From Arthrobacter rhombi (GTDB lineage Bacteria > Actinomycetota > Actinomycetes > Actinomycetales > Micrococcaceae): DNA of 64,000 nucleotides. Location of the stretch: contig NZ_FUHW01000044.1 in NCBI RefSeq assembly GCF_900163545.1, positions 1 through 64,000 of the forward strand, written 5' to 3'. A program made the position numbers and the translations under genes. The notes under the pieces were generated by a model, which was given only the letters and a program-made list of their open reading frames with translations, ran no database searches and had not been told where the DNA came from. Shown here piece after piece: positions 17,425 through 29,815 of this stretch (position 1 is its first letter; each line of letters starts with the position of its first letter).

Positions 17425-17518
17425 GTTCCCAGCGCGGCCGCTTTCCGCAGCTGGAAACGACCAAGGCCGTCGCGCCACGGCGGCCACCACCCCGGAACAC
17501 GCTCCTGTGTTCCGCGGG
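17425..17518 (+). promoter_or_regulatory. structured RNA leader between nusG and rplK
   Basis: Two hairpins in the 137-nt gap: 17424-17459 (CGTTCCCAGC with GCTGGAAACG, one mismatch) and 17494-17513 (GGAACAC with GTGTTCC, extended by CCC/GGG at 17491-17518 across a bulge). There is no U-tract. The position is where ribosomal protein L1 autoregulates the L11-L1 operon in other bacteria, so a leader role is possible but unproven. Confidence 0.35.
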
Positions 17519-17544
17519 AAACGCAATGAGAAGAAGGTCCCGAT

Positions 17545-17979
17545 ATGGCCCCGAAGAAGAAAAAGGTTTCCGGCCTCATCAAGCTGCAGATCCAGGCAGG
17601 TGCCGCCAACCCGGCCCCGCCGATCGGTCCGGCACTTGGTCAGCACGGCGTGAACATCATGGAGTTCTGCAAGGCGTACAACGCCGCCACGGAATCCCAG
17701 CGCGGCAACGTCATCCCGGTGGAGATCACGGTCTACGAAGACCGTTCCTTCACCTTCATCACCAAGACGCCGCCGGCTGCTGAGCTCATCAAGAAGGCCG
17801 CGGGCGTTGCCAAGGGCTCGTCCACGCCGCATACCGATAAGGTCGGCAAGCTCTCCGCCGCACAGGTCGAGGAGATCGCCAACACCAAAATGGAGGACCT
17901 GAACGCCAACGACGTCCAGGCCGCCGCAAAGATCGTCGCCGGCACCGCCCGCTCCATGGGCATCACCGTCGAAGGCTAA
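17545..17979 (+). CDS. rplK: 50S ribosomal protein L11
   Basis: Protein of 144 residues (usual about 142). It binds 23S rRNA in the GTPase-associated centre and is needed for stringent-factor activation. The N-terminal lysine run, then [20 protein letters not shown] with the conserved proline-rich switch and [19 protein letters not shown], is diagnostic. The ATG at 17545 follows an AAGAAGG ribosome-binding site. rplA follows after an unusually long 152-nt gap. Confidence 0.97.
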   Translation: MAPKKKKVSGLIKLQIQAGAANPAPPIGPALGQHGVNIMEFCKAYNAATESQRGNVIPVEITVYEDRSFTFITKTPPAAELIKKAAGVAKGSSTPHTDKVGKLSAAQVEEIANTKMEDLNANDVQAAAKIVAGTARSMGITVEG

Positions 17980-17991
17980 GACCGCCTCACC

Positions 17992-18011
17992 GTTTCCGCC
18001 CCGGCGGAAAC
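17992..18011 (+). promoter_or_regulatory. hairpin in the rplK-rplA gap
   Basis: GTTTCCGCC-CC-GGCGGAAAC, a near-perfect inverted repeat 12 nt after the rplK stop, without a U-tract. It may be an mRNA-stabilising or attenuating element; rplK and rplA are usually much closer together. Confidence 0.3.
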
Positions 18012-18131
18012 ACCCACCAAACATCAAAGAACGACGTCGGAAGCCTCCAACCGGTGGCAGCCACCGGCGTCCTAGTGGCAGGGTCCAGCGCGATCCACGA
18101 ATGACCACGACTGCATAAGGAGAACAAGCAG

Positions 18132-18839
18132 ATGGCAAAGCGCAGCAAAGCATTCCAGGCAGCTGTCGCCAAGATTGATGGCGACAACCTGTACTCCCCG
18201 ACCGAGGCCATTGCCTTGGCCAAGGAAACCGGCTCCGCGAAGACGGATTCGACCGTAGAGGTCGCCTTCCGCCTGGGCGTCGATCCCCGTAAGGCCGATC
18301 AGATGGTCCGCGGTACGGTCAACCTGCCCCACGGCACCGGCAAGACCGCCCGCGTGCTGGTCTTCGCCAACGGCGATAAGGCCGAAGCGGCCATCGCCGC
18401 CGGCGCCGACTTTGTTGGCTCCGACGACCTGATTGAAAAGATCCAGGGCGGCTGGACCGACTTCGACGCCGCCGTGGCCACCCCTGACCTCATGGGCAAG
18501 GTTGGACGTCTGGGCAAGGTCTTGGGTCCGCGTAACCTGATGCCGAACCCGAAGACCGGCACGGTGACCATGGACGTCGCCAAGGCCGTCAACGACATCA
18601 AGGGTGGCAAGATCGACTTCCGCGTCGACAAGCACTCCAACCTGCACTTCATCATCGGCAAGGTGTCCTTCGACGCCGATAAGCTGGCGGAGAACTACGC
18701 AGCAGCGCTCGAAGAGGTTCTGCGCCTGAAGCCTTCGGCTTCCAAGGGCCGCTACATCTCGAAGGCGACCGTGGCCACCACCTTCGGCCCCGGCATCCCG
18801 GTGGACCCGAACGTGACCAAGGTCATCGCCGACGCCTAA
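18132..18839 (+). CDS. rplA: 50S ribosomal protein L1
   Basis: Protein of 235 residues (usual about 230) with the L1 signature [22 protein letters not shown]1 forms the mobile stalk at the tRNA exit site and is often a translational repressor of its own operon. ATG at 18132 with AAGGAG upstream. Ends the secE-nusG-rplK-rplA group at a strong terminator. Confidence 0.97.
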   Translation: MAKRSKAFQAAVAKIDGDNLYSPTEAIALAKETGSAKTDSTVEVAFRLGVDPRKADQMVRGTVNLPHGTGKTARVLVFANGDKAEAAIAAGADFVGSDDLIEKIQGGWTDFDAAVATPDLMGKVGRLGKVLGPRNLMPNPKTGTVTMDVAKAVNDIKGGKIDFRVDKHSNLHFIIGKVSFDADKLAENYAAALEEVLRLKPSASKGRYISKATVATTFGPGIPVDPNVTKVIADA

Positions 18840-18874
18840 TTGGCAGAGGCTCCCCGATCAGGGGAAACCGCAGG

Positions 18875-18905
18875 AACCCCCGCACCTCACGGTGCGGGGG
18901 TTTTT
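18875..18905 (+). terminator. intrinsic terminator after rplA
   Basis: 12-bp stem AACCCCCGCACC/GGTGCGGGGGTT with a TCAC loop, followed by T5. Canonical Rho-independent terminator. Confidence 0.93.
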
Positions 18906-18945
18906 GGGTTAACCCGTGCGAGCGCAAAGTGGATCGGCTGGCCCC

Positions 18946-18975
18946 TTTACCCGGGAGGGCCGGACTCGCTAGACT
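18946..18975 (+). promoter_or_regulatory. candidate promoter of tandem-GNAT gene
   Basis: TTTACC, 18-nt spacer, TAGACT (18970-18975), about 65 nt upstream of the GNAT start and downstream of the rplA terminator. Confidence 0.45.
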
Positions 18976-19046
18976 ATTGATTGAGAAGTACCAATCAGTG
19001 GTTTGATGTAGCTGTCTGCCGCTCTCACCACCAGCGGAAGGCCGCC

Positions 19047-20189
19047 ATGCCAGAACAACTCACGCTTCGAGAGCTGCCCATTCCGGCCACCCTGCAAGGG
19101 CCCGGCGGCGCCGAGTTCTCGGCCATCCGCAGCCTCTTCCGCCAGTCGGGAATTGAAGAGCTCGGACACGATGACCTGGTCACCGGGGACGCCGTCGAAA
19201 TCGCCCGTATCCAACCCAGCGCCTACGGCAGGCATATGATCCACATGATTGGTGACGGGGAGGAGCCGGGAGCGGACATTATTGCTGCGGCCATCGTTTT
19301 CCTGCCGCTGGCCGAAAACCGCCAGTCGGCCGACATCGATCTCGTCGTGGCTGGGCCGAGGCGGTGCCACGGACTGGGCAGCCGGCTCCTTCGGCGGGTT
19401 GCCGACCTCTGCCTGGAAGACAACCGCACCGTACTGAACCTCTATACCGGAGTCTCGCTGGAAAACGGCGGCGAGGGGGTGGCCGCGGACCCTGCGGAGG
19501 GAATCCTGAGGCCGGATTCGGGGGCCGGATGGATCAGCACCGCGGCGCCGGGGCCCGCCTTTGCCCACCGGCACGGCTTCACGCTGGGCCTGGTGGACCG
19601 CGGCAGCCGAGTGGGGATCAGCGCATCAGACGGTGCTTCGTTGGTGCGCCTGGAAAAGCAAGCTGCCGTCGCCGGGCCCGGGTACGCTCTCGAATCCTGG
19701 ACGGGACCGGTTCCCGAGGCCCACGTGGCAGATTACTGCAGGATTATTGAGCGAATGGATATCGACCCTCCAGCAGGTGGACTGAGCTTCGAGCCCTCGC
19801 GCTGGGACGGCGATCGGCTGCGCACGATGGAGGCGAGGCGACGGAAGCAGGGAACCACCTCCGTGGTCACGGTCGCCCGGGACCTCGCCAGTGGGCAACT
19901 CGTGGCCTATACGGAGCTGGTGGTCTTCGACGGGCAGGAACGGATCGCCTTCCAAGAGGGGACACTCGTTCTTCCGGAACATCGGGGCCACCGCCTCGGT
20001 TTACGGGTCAAGGCGGCCAACCATCGGCGGATCCTGGACGCCTTGCCCCGGGTCGAGCGCATCTATACCTGGAATGCTGCGGAGAATTCCTACATGCTCC
20101 ACGTCAATGAGGCCCTCGGGTTCGCCGCCTGCATGGTCGAAGGCGAATGGACCCGGACCTCGGGGGTGCCCCTGCCCCGCAACGGCTAA
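19047..20189 (+). CDS. tandem-GNAT acetyltransferase, substrate unknown
   Basis: Protein of 380 residues with two GNAT-like halves. The N-terminal half (about 1-185) has DIDLVVAGPRRCHGLGSRLL as acetyl-CoA loop. The C-terminal half (about 215-380) has TLVLPEHRGHRLGLRVKAAN followed by NAAENSYMLHVNEALGF. The overall layout recalls MshD-like or peptide/antibiotic acetyltransferases of actinobacteria, but sequence alone does not give the substrate. The ATG at 19047 has GGAAGG upstream. It sits with a permease gene between the L11-L1 and L10-L12 clusters. Confidence 0.82.
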   Translation: MPEQLTLRELPIPATLQGPGGAEFSAIRSLFRQSGIEELGHDDLVTGDAVEIARIQPSAYGRHMIHMIGDGEEPGADIIAAAIVFLPLAENRQSADIDLVVAGPRRCHGLGSRLLRRVADLCLEDNRTVLNLYTGVSLENGGEGVAADPAEGILRPDSGAGWISTAAPGPAFAHRHGFTLGLVDRGSRVGISASDGASLVRLEKQAAVAGPGYALESWTGPVPEAHVADYCRIIERMDIDPPAGGLSFEPSRWDGDRLRTMEARRRKQGTTSVVTVARDLASGQLVAYTELVVFDGQERIAFQEGTLVLPEHRGHRLGLRVKAANHRRILDALPRVERIYTWNAAENSYMLHVNEALGFAACMVEGEWTRTSGVPLPRNG

Positions 20190-20382
20190 ATGGCGTTCAA
20201 GGCCCGTTCTGGGGGAAGATGACAGCGGAGCCTTCTGCGACCCAATGCTGCGGCATCGGTCAGATCCCGAGGTCCCACACCACCGGCAGATGAAAGTCCC
20301 CTTGCTGCCCAGGCCCAACACTCTGTTGGTCTTCGGGGCTCCATGCCAAATGTTGAAGAACCGCCAACGGAGGAGTTCTCCC

Positions 20383-21672
20383 ATGTCAACGAGCCAACCA
20401 CCCGTCCCTCCCGAGAAGACGGTTTCCACCAGGCGGGCCGTCGTTCCGGCCTGGAACCGGTTCGACACCAGCTGGACTCTGGGCCTGTTCGGTACCGCGG
20501 TCGGCGCAGGCATTCTCTTCCTGCCCATGAACGCCGGGTTGGGAGGGTTATGGCCGCTACTCATCGCTACAGTGTTGATCTGGCCGATGACGTACTACTC
20601 CCACCGGGCGCTATCCCGTATCGTTTGCGCCTCGCCAAACCCGGACCAGGACATCACCGGGGTAGTGCGGACCTACTTCGGGGAGAACGCCGGCCGCGTG
20701 GTCACGTTCTTGTACTTCCTGGCGATCTACCCCATTGTGCTGATCTATGGGGTGGGCATCACCAATACCGTCGAAAGCCTGATGGTTAATCAGCTCGGGA
20801 TGGACCCGTGGCCTCGCTGGCTCTTGGCCGGGCTGCTCATCCTCCTGCTGTCCTCGGTGATGGTCGCCGGTCAGAAAGTCATGCTGGTCGTCACCCAATG
20901 GCTGGTCTACCCGCTCATCGCCGTGCTCTTGGCGGTCACGCTCCTGCTCATCCCGTCCTGGTCCTTCGAAGGGTTCGGTGCGTTTCCCGCAGTTGGCGAC
21001 TTCGCGATGTCGCTGTGGCTGATGATTCCTGTCCTGGTCTTCTCCTTCAACCATTCCCCGGCCATCTCCCAGTTTTCCGTGTCTTTACGCGAACGCTACG
21101 GCGTCGGGTCGGTGGATAAGGCGTCATCGATCCTGCGCGGCGTCGCAACCCTGCTGGTCGTCTTCACGATGGGCTTCGTATGGTCATGCGTCCTGGCCCT
21201 CGGCCCGGCGGGGCTACAGGATGCCAAGGATGCGAATCTGCCGGTCCTTTCCCACTTGGCCAATGTCATGGACCTGCCGATCATTGCCTGGCTGGGCCCA
21301 GCGGTGGCCATTGCCGCCATCGCCTCGTCCTTCTTCGGCCATTGGCTAGGTGCCGCCGAAGGAGCCACGGCGATCGTCCGGACCATGGTGGACCCGCAAC
21401 AGAAGCGCATCAGCGACCGTGCCCTGAAAATCGGGGTGAGCACCTTCCTTATCGTCACGACCTGGGTAGCGGGCATCCTCAATCCGAGCATCCTGTCGCT
21501 GATCGAATCGTTGGCTGGCCCCGTGATCGCCGCTGTGCTCTACCTGATGCCCATGTACGCCATCCACAAGGTTCCCGCCCTGGCCCGGTTCCGGGGGAGG
21601 GCCTCCAACGTCTTCGTGGTCATTGCAGGCATCGTCGCCGTCGGCGGCATCCTCATTAGCCTGCTGCGCTGA
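20383..21672 (+). CDS. serine/hydroxy-amino-acid permease (HAAAP/SdaC-like)
   Basis: Protein of 429 residues with about 11 membrane helices, matching the hydroxy/aromatic amino-acid permease family (SdaC, DlsT, YhaO relatives). These are proton- or sodium-coupled importers of serine, threonine or related amino acids. The hallmark N-terminal block is clear: RFDTSWTLGLFGTAVGAGIL, FLPMNAG, PMTYYSHRALSRIV. FSFNHSPAISQF in the middle is also typical. ATG at 20383 with GGAGGAG upstream. The reading frame is open further upstream, overlapping the GNAT gene in another frame, but that part has no family similarity. The 193-nt gap after the GNAT gene holds no clear element. Confidence 0.88.
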   Translation: MSTSQPPVPPEKTVSTRRAVVPAWNRFDTSWTLGLFGTAVGAGILFLPMNAGLGGLWPLLIATVLIWPMTYYSHRALSRIVCASPNPDQDITGVVRTYFGENAGRVVTFLYFLAIYPIVLIYGVGITNTVESLMVNQLGMDPWPRWLLAGLLILLLSSVMVAGQKVMLVVTQWLVYPLIAVLLAVTLLLIPSWSFEGFGAFPAVGDFAMSLWLMIPVLVFSFNHSPAISQFSVSLRERYGVGSVDKASSILRGVATLLVVFTMGFVWSCVLALGPAGLQDAKDANLPVLSHLANVMDLPIIAWLGPAVAIAAIASSFFGHWLGAAEGATAIVRTMVDPQQKRISDRALKIGVSTFLIVTTWVAGILNPSILSLIESLAGPVIAAVLYLMPMYAIHKVPALARFRGRASNVFVVIAGIVAVGGILISLLR

Positions 21673-21721
21673 TGGATGGGGTGGCGCCCGCGGAACCTCG
21701 ACGGCGCCACCCAGGCCCGAT

Positions 21722-21751
21722 TTGGTACTCGGGTACGTCTACAGATAAACT
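21722..21751 (+). promoter_or_regulatory. promoter of rplJ-rplL
   Basis: TTGGTA, 18-nt spacer, TAAACT (21746-21751), directly upstream of the L10 leader. Confidence 0.6.
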
Positions 21752-21756
21752 AAACG

Positions 21757-21917
21757 GACCAAAGACCGTCGGTCGGTGGTAACCCGTGCCAGCATGGGAA
21801 ACCATCCGAAAGTCCCAGCTTCTGGGCGGCCTACGCAGGTGAACGAAGCCTTTCTTTTTCTGGTCGGTTACCCGTCGGAAAAAGCCAAGCCCCGTGCATC
21901 TGCGCGGGGCGTTTTTT
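21757..21917 (+). promoter_or_regulatory. L10 leader RNA (rplJ autoregulatory attenuator)
   Basis: The 311-nt gap before rplJ contains a structured leader at the position of the known ribosomal L10 leader. GGTAACC (21778-21784) can pair with GGTTACC (21866-21872) to close the structure. Inside is ATGG-GAAA-CCAT (21794-21805) with a GNRA loop. An intrinsic terminator (21889-21917) follows, 66 nt before the rplJ ATG. The known mechanism is that free L10-L12 complex binds the leader and lowers expression of rplJL. Identification is by position and architecture, not by covariance search. Confidence 0.75.
21889..21917 (+). terminator. attenuator terminator in L10 leader
   Basis: 9-bp stem GCCCCGTGC/GCGCGGGGC with ATCT loop followed by G and T6, upstream of rplJ. 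Readthrough would be needed for rplJ expression. Confidence 0.85.
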
Positions 21918-21983
21918 ATGCCAGCCCTTCCGGGCTCGTGGACCGGTCAGACCGACTCATAAACAATCCCCGGAAGGAGGGTT

Positions 21984-22550
21984 ATGGCAACGCAAATCAA
22001 GATTTCAGCAGTTCAGGAAATCATCAACGACTTCAAGGAGTCGAGCGCCGCTGTCCTGACCGAATACCGTGGGCTCAGCGTTGCACAGCTCCAGGAGTTG
22101 CGCCGTGCGCTTGGTGCAGACACCAAGTTCTCGGTTGTGAAGAACACCCTGACGGGCATCGCAGCCAAGGAAGCCGGCATCGATTCGTTCGATGGCCAGC
22201 TGGCCGGCCCGACCGCCATCGCCTTCATCAAGGGCGATGCAGTGGCCGCGACCAAGAGCCTGACGGATTTCGCGAAGTCCAACGAAAAGCTGATCGTCAA
22301 GTCCGGCTACTTCGAGGGTGCGTCCATGGACGCCGCTCAGGTGGTCGCCTTCGGTGCGCTTGAGTCCCGCGAACACCAGTTGGCCCGCATCGCCGGTGTC
22401 CTGCAGGCTCCGACTTCCGCCGCAGTCCGCACCATCGATGCACTGCGCGCCAAGCGCGAAGAAGGTGGTGCAGCGTCGGCTCCGGCCGAAGCTTCTGCCG
22501 CCGAGGCCGAGGAAGCACCTGCTGCCGACGCTGCCACCGAAGAAGCCTAA
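21984..22550 (+). CDS. rplJ: 50S ribosomal protein L10
   Basis: Protein of 188 residues that anchors L7/L12 dimers to the ribosome. Core SSAAVLTEYRGLSVAQLQEL and KFSVVKNTL are typical. The last 25 residues are an Ala/Glu-rich low-complexity tail. ATG at 21984 with GGAGG upstream. It acts as the repressor partner for the leader just upstream. Confidence 0.97.
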   Translation: MATQIKISAVQEIINDFKESSAAVLTEYRGLSVAQLQELRRALGADTKFSVVKNTLTGIAAKEAGIDSFDGQLAGPTAIAFIKGDAVAATKSLTDFAKSNEKLIVKSGYFEGASMDAAQVVAFGALESREHQLARIAGVLQAPTSAAVRTIDALRAKREEGGAASAPAEASAAEAEEAPAADAATEEA

Positions 22551-22618
22551 AGGCTCTTCAAACCACCAAAAATCTCGTGGCACCATAGCGTGCCGCCCCA
22601 CTGAAAGGACGCCACATC

Positions 22619-22993
22619 ATGGCGAAGCTCAGCACAGAAGAGCTCCTTGAGGCCTTCAAGGAAATGACCATCGTCGAGCTCTCCGAGTTCGTTAAGACCT
22701 TCGAAGAGACCTTCGACGTCACCGCTGCAGCCGTTGCTGTTGCCGGCCCGGCCGGCGGTGCCGCTGAGGCAGCCGAGGAGCAGAGCGAATTCGACGTCAT
22801 CCTCGAAGGCCCCGGCGACAAGAAGATCGCAGTCATCAAGGAGGTCCGCGCACTGACCTCACTGGGTCTGAAGGAAGCCAAGGACCTCGTTGACGGCGCC
22901 CCGAAGGCCGTCCTGGAAGGCGCATCCAAGGATGCTGCCGACAAGGCCAAGGAAGCCCTCGAGGCCGCCGGCGCTAGCGTTACTCTCAAGTAA
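22619..22993 (+). CDS. rplL: 50S ribosomal protein L7/L12
   Basis: Protein of 124 residues. The N-terminal dimerisation domain ([20 protein letters not shown]) is joined by an Ala/Gly hinge to the factor-binding C-terminal domain with [20 protein letters not shown]. It recruits translational GTPases. ATG with AAAGGA upstream, 68 nt after rplJ. A strong terminator follows, so rplJL is transcriptionally separate from rpoB. Confidence 0.97.
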   Translation: MAKLSTEELLEAFKEMTIVELSEFVKTFEETFDVTAAAVAVAGPAGGAAEAAEEQSEFDVILEGPGDKKIAVIKEVRALTSLGLKEAKDLVDGAPKAVLEGASKDAADKAKEALEAAGASVTLK

Positions 22994-23008
22994 CCAGCAA
23001 GCAACATG

Positions 23009-23053
23009 AGCGTTGCCCCGTCCACCGACCAGGTGGGCGGGGCAACGCTGTTT
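23009..23053 (+). terminator. intrinsic terminator after rplL
   Basis: 18-bp stem AGCGTTGCCCCGTCCACC with its complement (one G-U), 5-nt loop, followed by GTTT. Confidence 0.85.
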
Positions 23054-23180
23054 AACCGGTGGCCAGAAGGAGCCAGCCCTCGTGACGCCCGTCATATTGT
23101 TGAAGAAGTTCTACTCCGCTTTGCTAGCGTGACATGTAACGACTTGATAACGTAGACGGAGAGCGACAGGAGTGGGCGGC

Positions 23181-24458
23181 ATGGACTACGGCACGGCAAC
23201 ACTCCAAAAGCAGGCCCCCACCGGGGTTGTCACCACGGCAGCCGAGGCTGGCAGTACTCCGCCGGATCCGGGGCAAGCTCCCCGCGGCAAACCTCGTATG
23301 GCTTTGCTTGACGGGCTACGTCTCGTAGCCGCCGTGGGAGTGATCCTCTACCACTACACCGCATGGCACCATGGCTACTGGGGCGTCGAGCCGGCCAAGA
23401 CCGCCTGGCCAAATCTCTCCCGTCTGTCAGTATTCGGGAACATGGGAGTCCAGCTGTTCTTCGTCATCAGCGGCTTCGTCATCCTGCTCTCGGCCTATGG
23501 GAAGCGGCCGGCACAATTTATCGGTTCACGTGTCGGCCGGCTCTTTCCCGCCTACTGGGTGGCGGTGCTCGCCACCGGGGTGCTCATCTTCTTCATCTGG
23601 CCAGTGATGGGCAAGCGGCTTTCCTTCTCCGACTGGGCCGTGAACCTGACGATGATGCAGCGCGGCTTCAACGTCCCGTATGTCGACGGCGTCTACTGGA
23701 CCCTTTGGGCCGAAATGCGCTTCTACGGGCTGGTCCTGTTGTTGATGATGTTGGGCTGGGTGACCTGTCGTCGGATTCTGGCGTTTGCCGTGATCTGGCC
23801 GCTGGTCGGCCTCCTAGCTCCACTGATTCCCAGCAACTTTGTTCGGCAGGCGCTGATCCCCGAACATGCTGCTCTTTTTGCTGGCGGCATTTGCCTCTTC
23901 CTCATCTACCGGTTCGGCCACACGCCGATGCGATGGGCTGCCTTGGGGGTGAATGTGGTCCAAGCTGCGGTGCTGACCGGTCAGAAGGGGGCGGAGGAAG
24001 CCGCCAGCCTTGTCGGATACCAGATCCCGGAACAGGCCTACTGGGCTATCGTCGTCGGCATCTTCGCCCTGATCGCCCTGCTGACGTTGACGCCCTTGAG
24101 TCGGGTCAATCTTCCTGGACTCGCGTTGGCGGGGGCGCTGACGTATCCCATCTATTTGCTGCACGAGATCTGGGGTTGGTGGATCATCGACCAGCTCAGC
24201 GGATACCTCCCGCGGCCGGTGGTCCTGATGATCGCCATGGGGGCCGCGGCGGTGGCCGCCTATCTGGTGTATCGGTTCGTCGAGCAGACACTGGGCCGGC
24301 GCCTCGGCAAAGCCGTCACCGCGCGGGTCGATGACCTGACAGTCTTGCTGGACAGGGGGAGGGGACTCGCCGAACGGGTCAATCGAGCCGACGCCCGGCG
24401 CCAGTCGGCCGCCCGCGCGGTTCCCCATACCCAAGGAGGAGTCACTCGGGGCCTTTAG
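23181..24458 (+). CDS. acyltransferase 3 family membrane protein
   Basis: Protein of 425 residues with about ten membrane helices, of the Acyltransferase_3 (OafA/OatA-type) family that O-acylates surface carbohydrates or peptidoglycan. The family motifs LDGLR at 43-47 with His58 in LYHY, and the GSRVGRLFPAYWVA block, are present. No SGNH domain is fused to it; the C-terminal tail is basic and soluble. ATG at 23181 with AGGAG 8 nt upstream. It lies alone between the rplJL terminator and a hairpin at 24625. Substrate unknown. Confidence 0.88.
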   Translation: MDYGTATLQKQAPTGVVTTAAEAGSTPPDPGQAPRGKPRMALLDGLRLVAAVGVILYHYTAWHHGYWGVEPAKTAWPNLSRLSVFGNMGVQLFFVISGFVILLSAYGKRPAQFIGSRVGRLFPAYWVAVLATGVLIFFIWPVMGKRLSFSDWAVNLTMMQRGFNVPYVDGVYWTLWAEMRFYGLVLLLMMLGWVTCRRILAFAVIWPLVGLLAPLIPSNFVRQALIPEHAALFAGGICLFLIYRFGHTPMRWAALGVNVVQAAVLTGQKGAEEAASLVGYQIPEQAYWAIVVGIFALIALLTLTPLSRVNLPGLALAGALTYPIYLLHEIWGWWIIDQLSGYLPRPVVLMIAMGAAAVAAYLVYRFVEQTLGRRLGKAVTARVDDLTVLLDRGRGLAERVNRADARRQSAARAVPHTQGGVTRGL

Positions 24459-24624
24459 GCGGAGTGGTGATGCGGAAAGGGGTAACGGCGCAAGGCGTTC
24501 ACCCCGGCAGCGTTCCGCCACCGCATCGAGCCGGACCAGCCGAGGCCGGACTGGAAGGTTGGCGGTCCCGGGGTGCCGTGGCCATGCACCGGCCGGGGAG
24601 GCCAGGAACTGAAAAGAAACTGAA

Positions 24625-24655
24625 AGCGGTCCGCGACAACCAGCCGCGGACCGCT
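24625..24655. terminator. shared hairpin between acyltransferase and thiolase
   Basis: 11-bp perfect stem AGCGGTCCGCG/CGCGGACCGCT with a 9-nt loop, preceded by GAAA on the plus strand. It lies between convergent genes and may terminate both; the U-tracts are weak. Confidence 0.6.
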
Positions 24656-24688
24656 CCCTGACGCCCGAAGGCGGAATGCTCCTACAAA

Positions 24689-25882
24689 TCAGGCATCACG
24701 GAAGAGCAGCAGTGCCTCGCCCTGGCCTCCGCCGCCGCAGAGGCTAACAGCTGCCTTGCCCGCACCTCGGCGTTGCAGCTCGAGTGCTGCATGCAAGGCC
24801 AGCCGGGCACCCGAGGCGCCGATCGGGTGGCCCAAGGCGATGGCGCCACCGTGGAGGTTGGTCTTCTCCAGTGGGTAGTCCAGATCCTTGAGCGACTGGC
24901 AGGCGACCGAACCGAAGGCCTCGTTGATTTCAATGAAGTCCAGGTCCGATACCGTCCAGCCGGCCTTGCCCAGGGCCGCAGTGATGGCATTGGAAGGTTG
25001 TGAGTGCAAGGACGTATCCGGGCCGGCAACCTGTCCCGGAGCGCCGATGACCGCCAAGATCTCTAGGCCATGTTTTTCCGCGTATTCGCGCGATGCCACC
25101 ACCACTGCCGCGGCACCATCGGAGAGCGGGGAGGAATTTCCGGCAGTAATGGTGCCTTCCTTGGCGAAAGCCGAGCGCAGGCCACCGAGCTTCTCGGCCG
25201 TGGTGTCCGGCCGGATACCCTCGTCGGAGTCGACCGTGAGCGGATCGCCCTTGCGTTGCGGAACGGAGAGCGACAGGATCTCTTCGTCGAAGATACCGGC
25301 TTCACGGGCAGCTGCTGCCCGGGTGTGGGACGCGGCGGCGACCTCATCCTGTGAGGCCCGATCGATGCCGAGTTCGCCGTTCCGGGTCTCGGTGCTGACG
25401 CCCATGGACTGGCCGTCGAAGGCGTCGGTGAGCCCATCGTGATCGACGGAGTCAATGGCCGTGAAACTTCCGTAGTTCCACCCCTTGCGGCTGCCGGGCA
25501 GAATATGCGGGGCATTGGTCATGGATTCCTGACCGCCGGCCACAACGACGTCTGCTTCACCCAGGCGGACCATGCGGGCGGCGTCGGTGATCGCGGCCAG
25601 GCCCGAAAGGCAGACCTTGTTGATGGTCACGGTGGGCACATCCCATCCAATGCCTGCCTTGATGGCCGACTGCCGGGCAGGGTTTTGTCCGCAGCCGGCC
25701 TGGACGACATGGCCCATGATGACCGACTGCACATCGGCGGCCGGAACGCCGGCCTTCTCCAGGGCGCCGGTGATGGCGGCAGCGCCGAGCTCCACGGCGC
25801 TAAAGCCCGCAAGCTGGCCCTTGAGGCGGGTAAAGGGGGTCCGGGCTCCTGAAACGAGGACTGCCTCACGTGGATCGGACAT
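24689..25882 (-). CDS. acetyl-CoA C-acetyltransferase (thiolase)
   Basis: Protein of 397 residues of the thiolase family, condensing or cleaving acetoacetyl-CoA (or longer beta-ketoacyl-CoA). Catalytic Cys91 in INKVCLSGLAAI, the His in ALGHPIGASGAR and the C-terminal Cys in SLCGGGGQGEAL are all present, with EINEAFGSV. ATG at 25882 gives the canonical MSDPREAVLVSGARTPF N-terminus. Divergent from rpoB across 324 nt. The physiological direction (PHB/mevalonate or beta-oxidation) cannot be told from this window. Confidence 0.93.
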   Translation of the reverse strand: MSDPREAVLVSGARTPFTRLKGQLAGFSAVELGAAAITGALEKAGVPAADVQSVIMGHVVQAGCGQNPARQSAIKAGIGWDVPTVTINKVCLSGLAAITDAARMVRLGEADVVVAGGQESMTNAPHILPGSRKGWNYGSFTAIDSVDHDGLTDAFDGQSMGVSTETRNGELGIDRASQDEVAAASHTRAAAAREAGIFDEEILSLSVPQRKGDPLTVDSDEGIRPDTTAEKLGGLRSAFAKEGTITAGNSSPLSDGAAAVVVASREYAEKHGLEILAVIGAPGQVAGPDTSLHSQPSNAITAALGKAGWTVSDLDFIEINEAFGSVACQSLKDLDYPLEKTNLHGGAIALGHPIGASGARLALHAALELQRRGAGKAAVSLCGGGGQGEALLLFRDA

Positions 25883-26206
25883 GGTGGTGCTCGCTTTCGC
25901 TGGGGGAACTACTTCATGTTCAATTATCGTGACGTGGAGCATAAAGACCAAAGCGGGCTGCTTCGCTCAGAGATGGCGCAGACTGAAGGTGGGGTCGAAA
26001 ATTATTTTTCCGGCCTACGGGCATTTTTTGCGAGCATCTAGTATGGTAGACAGATTCTCTACGGACGTGTACTGTGGATCTTTGCGTCTTCCCTCTTTCC
26101 AATCGGCCTTCATATAGCGGTGGGCCCGATGTTCGGTGGTGTTCCGGGTTCCTCATCCCGGGCGGGGTTGGCGCCGGAAACCTGACGGTCTGTGGAAGGA
26201 TCCCTC
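25883..26206 (+). promoter_or_regulatory. rpoB upstream region (324 nt) with candidate promoter
   Basis: Divergent gap between thiolase and rpoB. The best promoter candidate for rpoB is TACGGG, 17-nt spacer, TAGTAT (26039-26044), giving a leader of about 155 nt. An A/T-rich patch (25999-26009) lies just upstream and could act as an UP element. A small hairpin CCGGG/CCCGG (26144-26161) lies in the leader. No open reading frame is supported here. Confidence 0.4.
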
Positions 26207-29713
<3,507 letters not shown>

Positions 29714-29727
29714 CACGACGGGTGGGG

Positions 29728-29747
29728 GCCCGGCATCCATGCCGGGC
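29728..29747 (+). promoter_or_regulatory. hairpin between rpoB and rpoC
   Basis: GCCCGGCA-TCCA-TGCCGGGC, a perfect 8-bp stem 14 nt after the rpoB stop, without a U-tract. Possibly a partial terminator or RNA-processing site adjusting rpoC output. Confidence 0.35.
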
Positions 29748-29809
29748 GTCCGCCGTCGACCGCTTTCCTTTTCCCCACCCCAGCGGGCCTAGTGCCCGCC
29801 GCGGAACAT

Positions 29810-29815
29810 TAGACT
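29810..29815 (+). promoter_or_regulatory. possible -10 box upstream of rpoC
   Basis: TAGACT, 30 nt before the rpoC ATG, the same hexamer as at other promoters in the window. The -35 position is poor, so this is weak. Confidence 0.3.
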
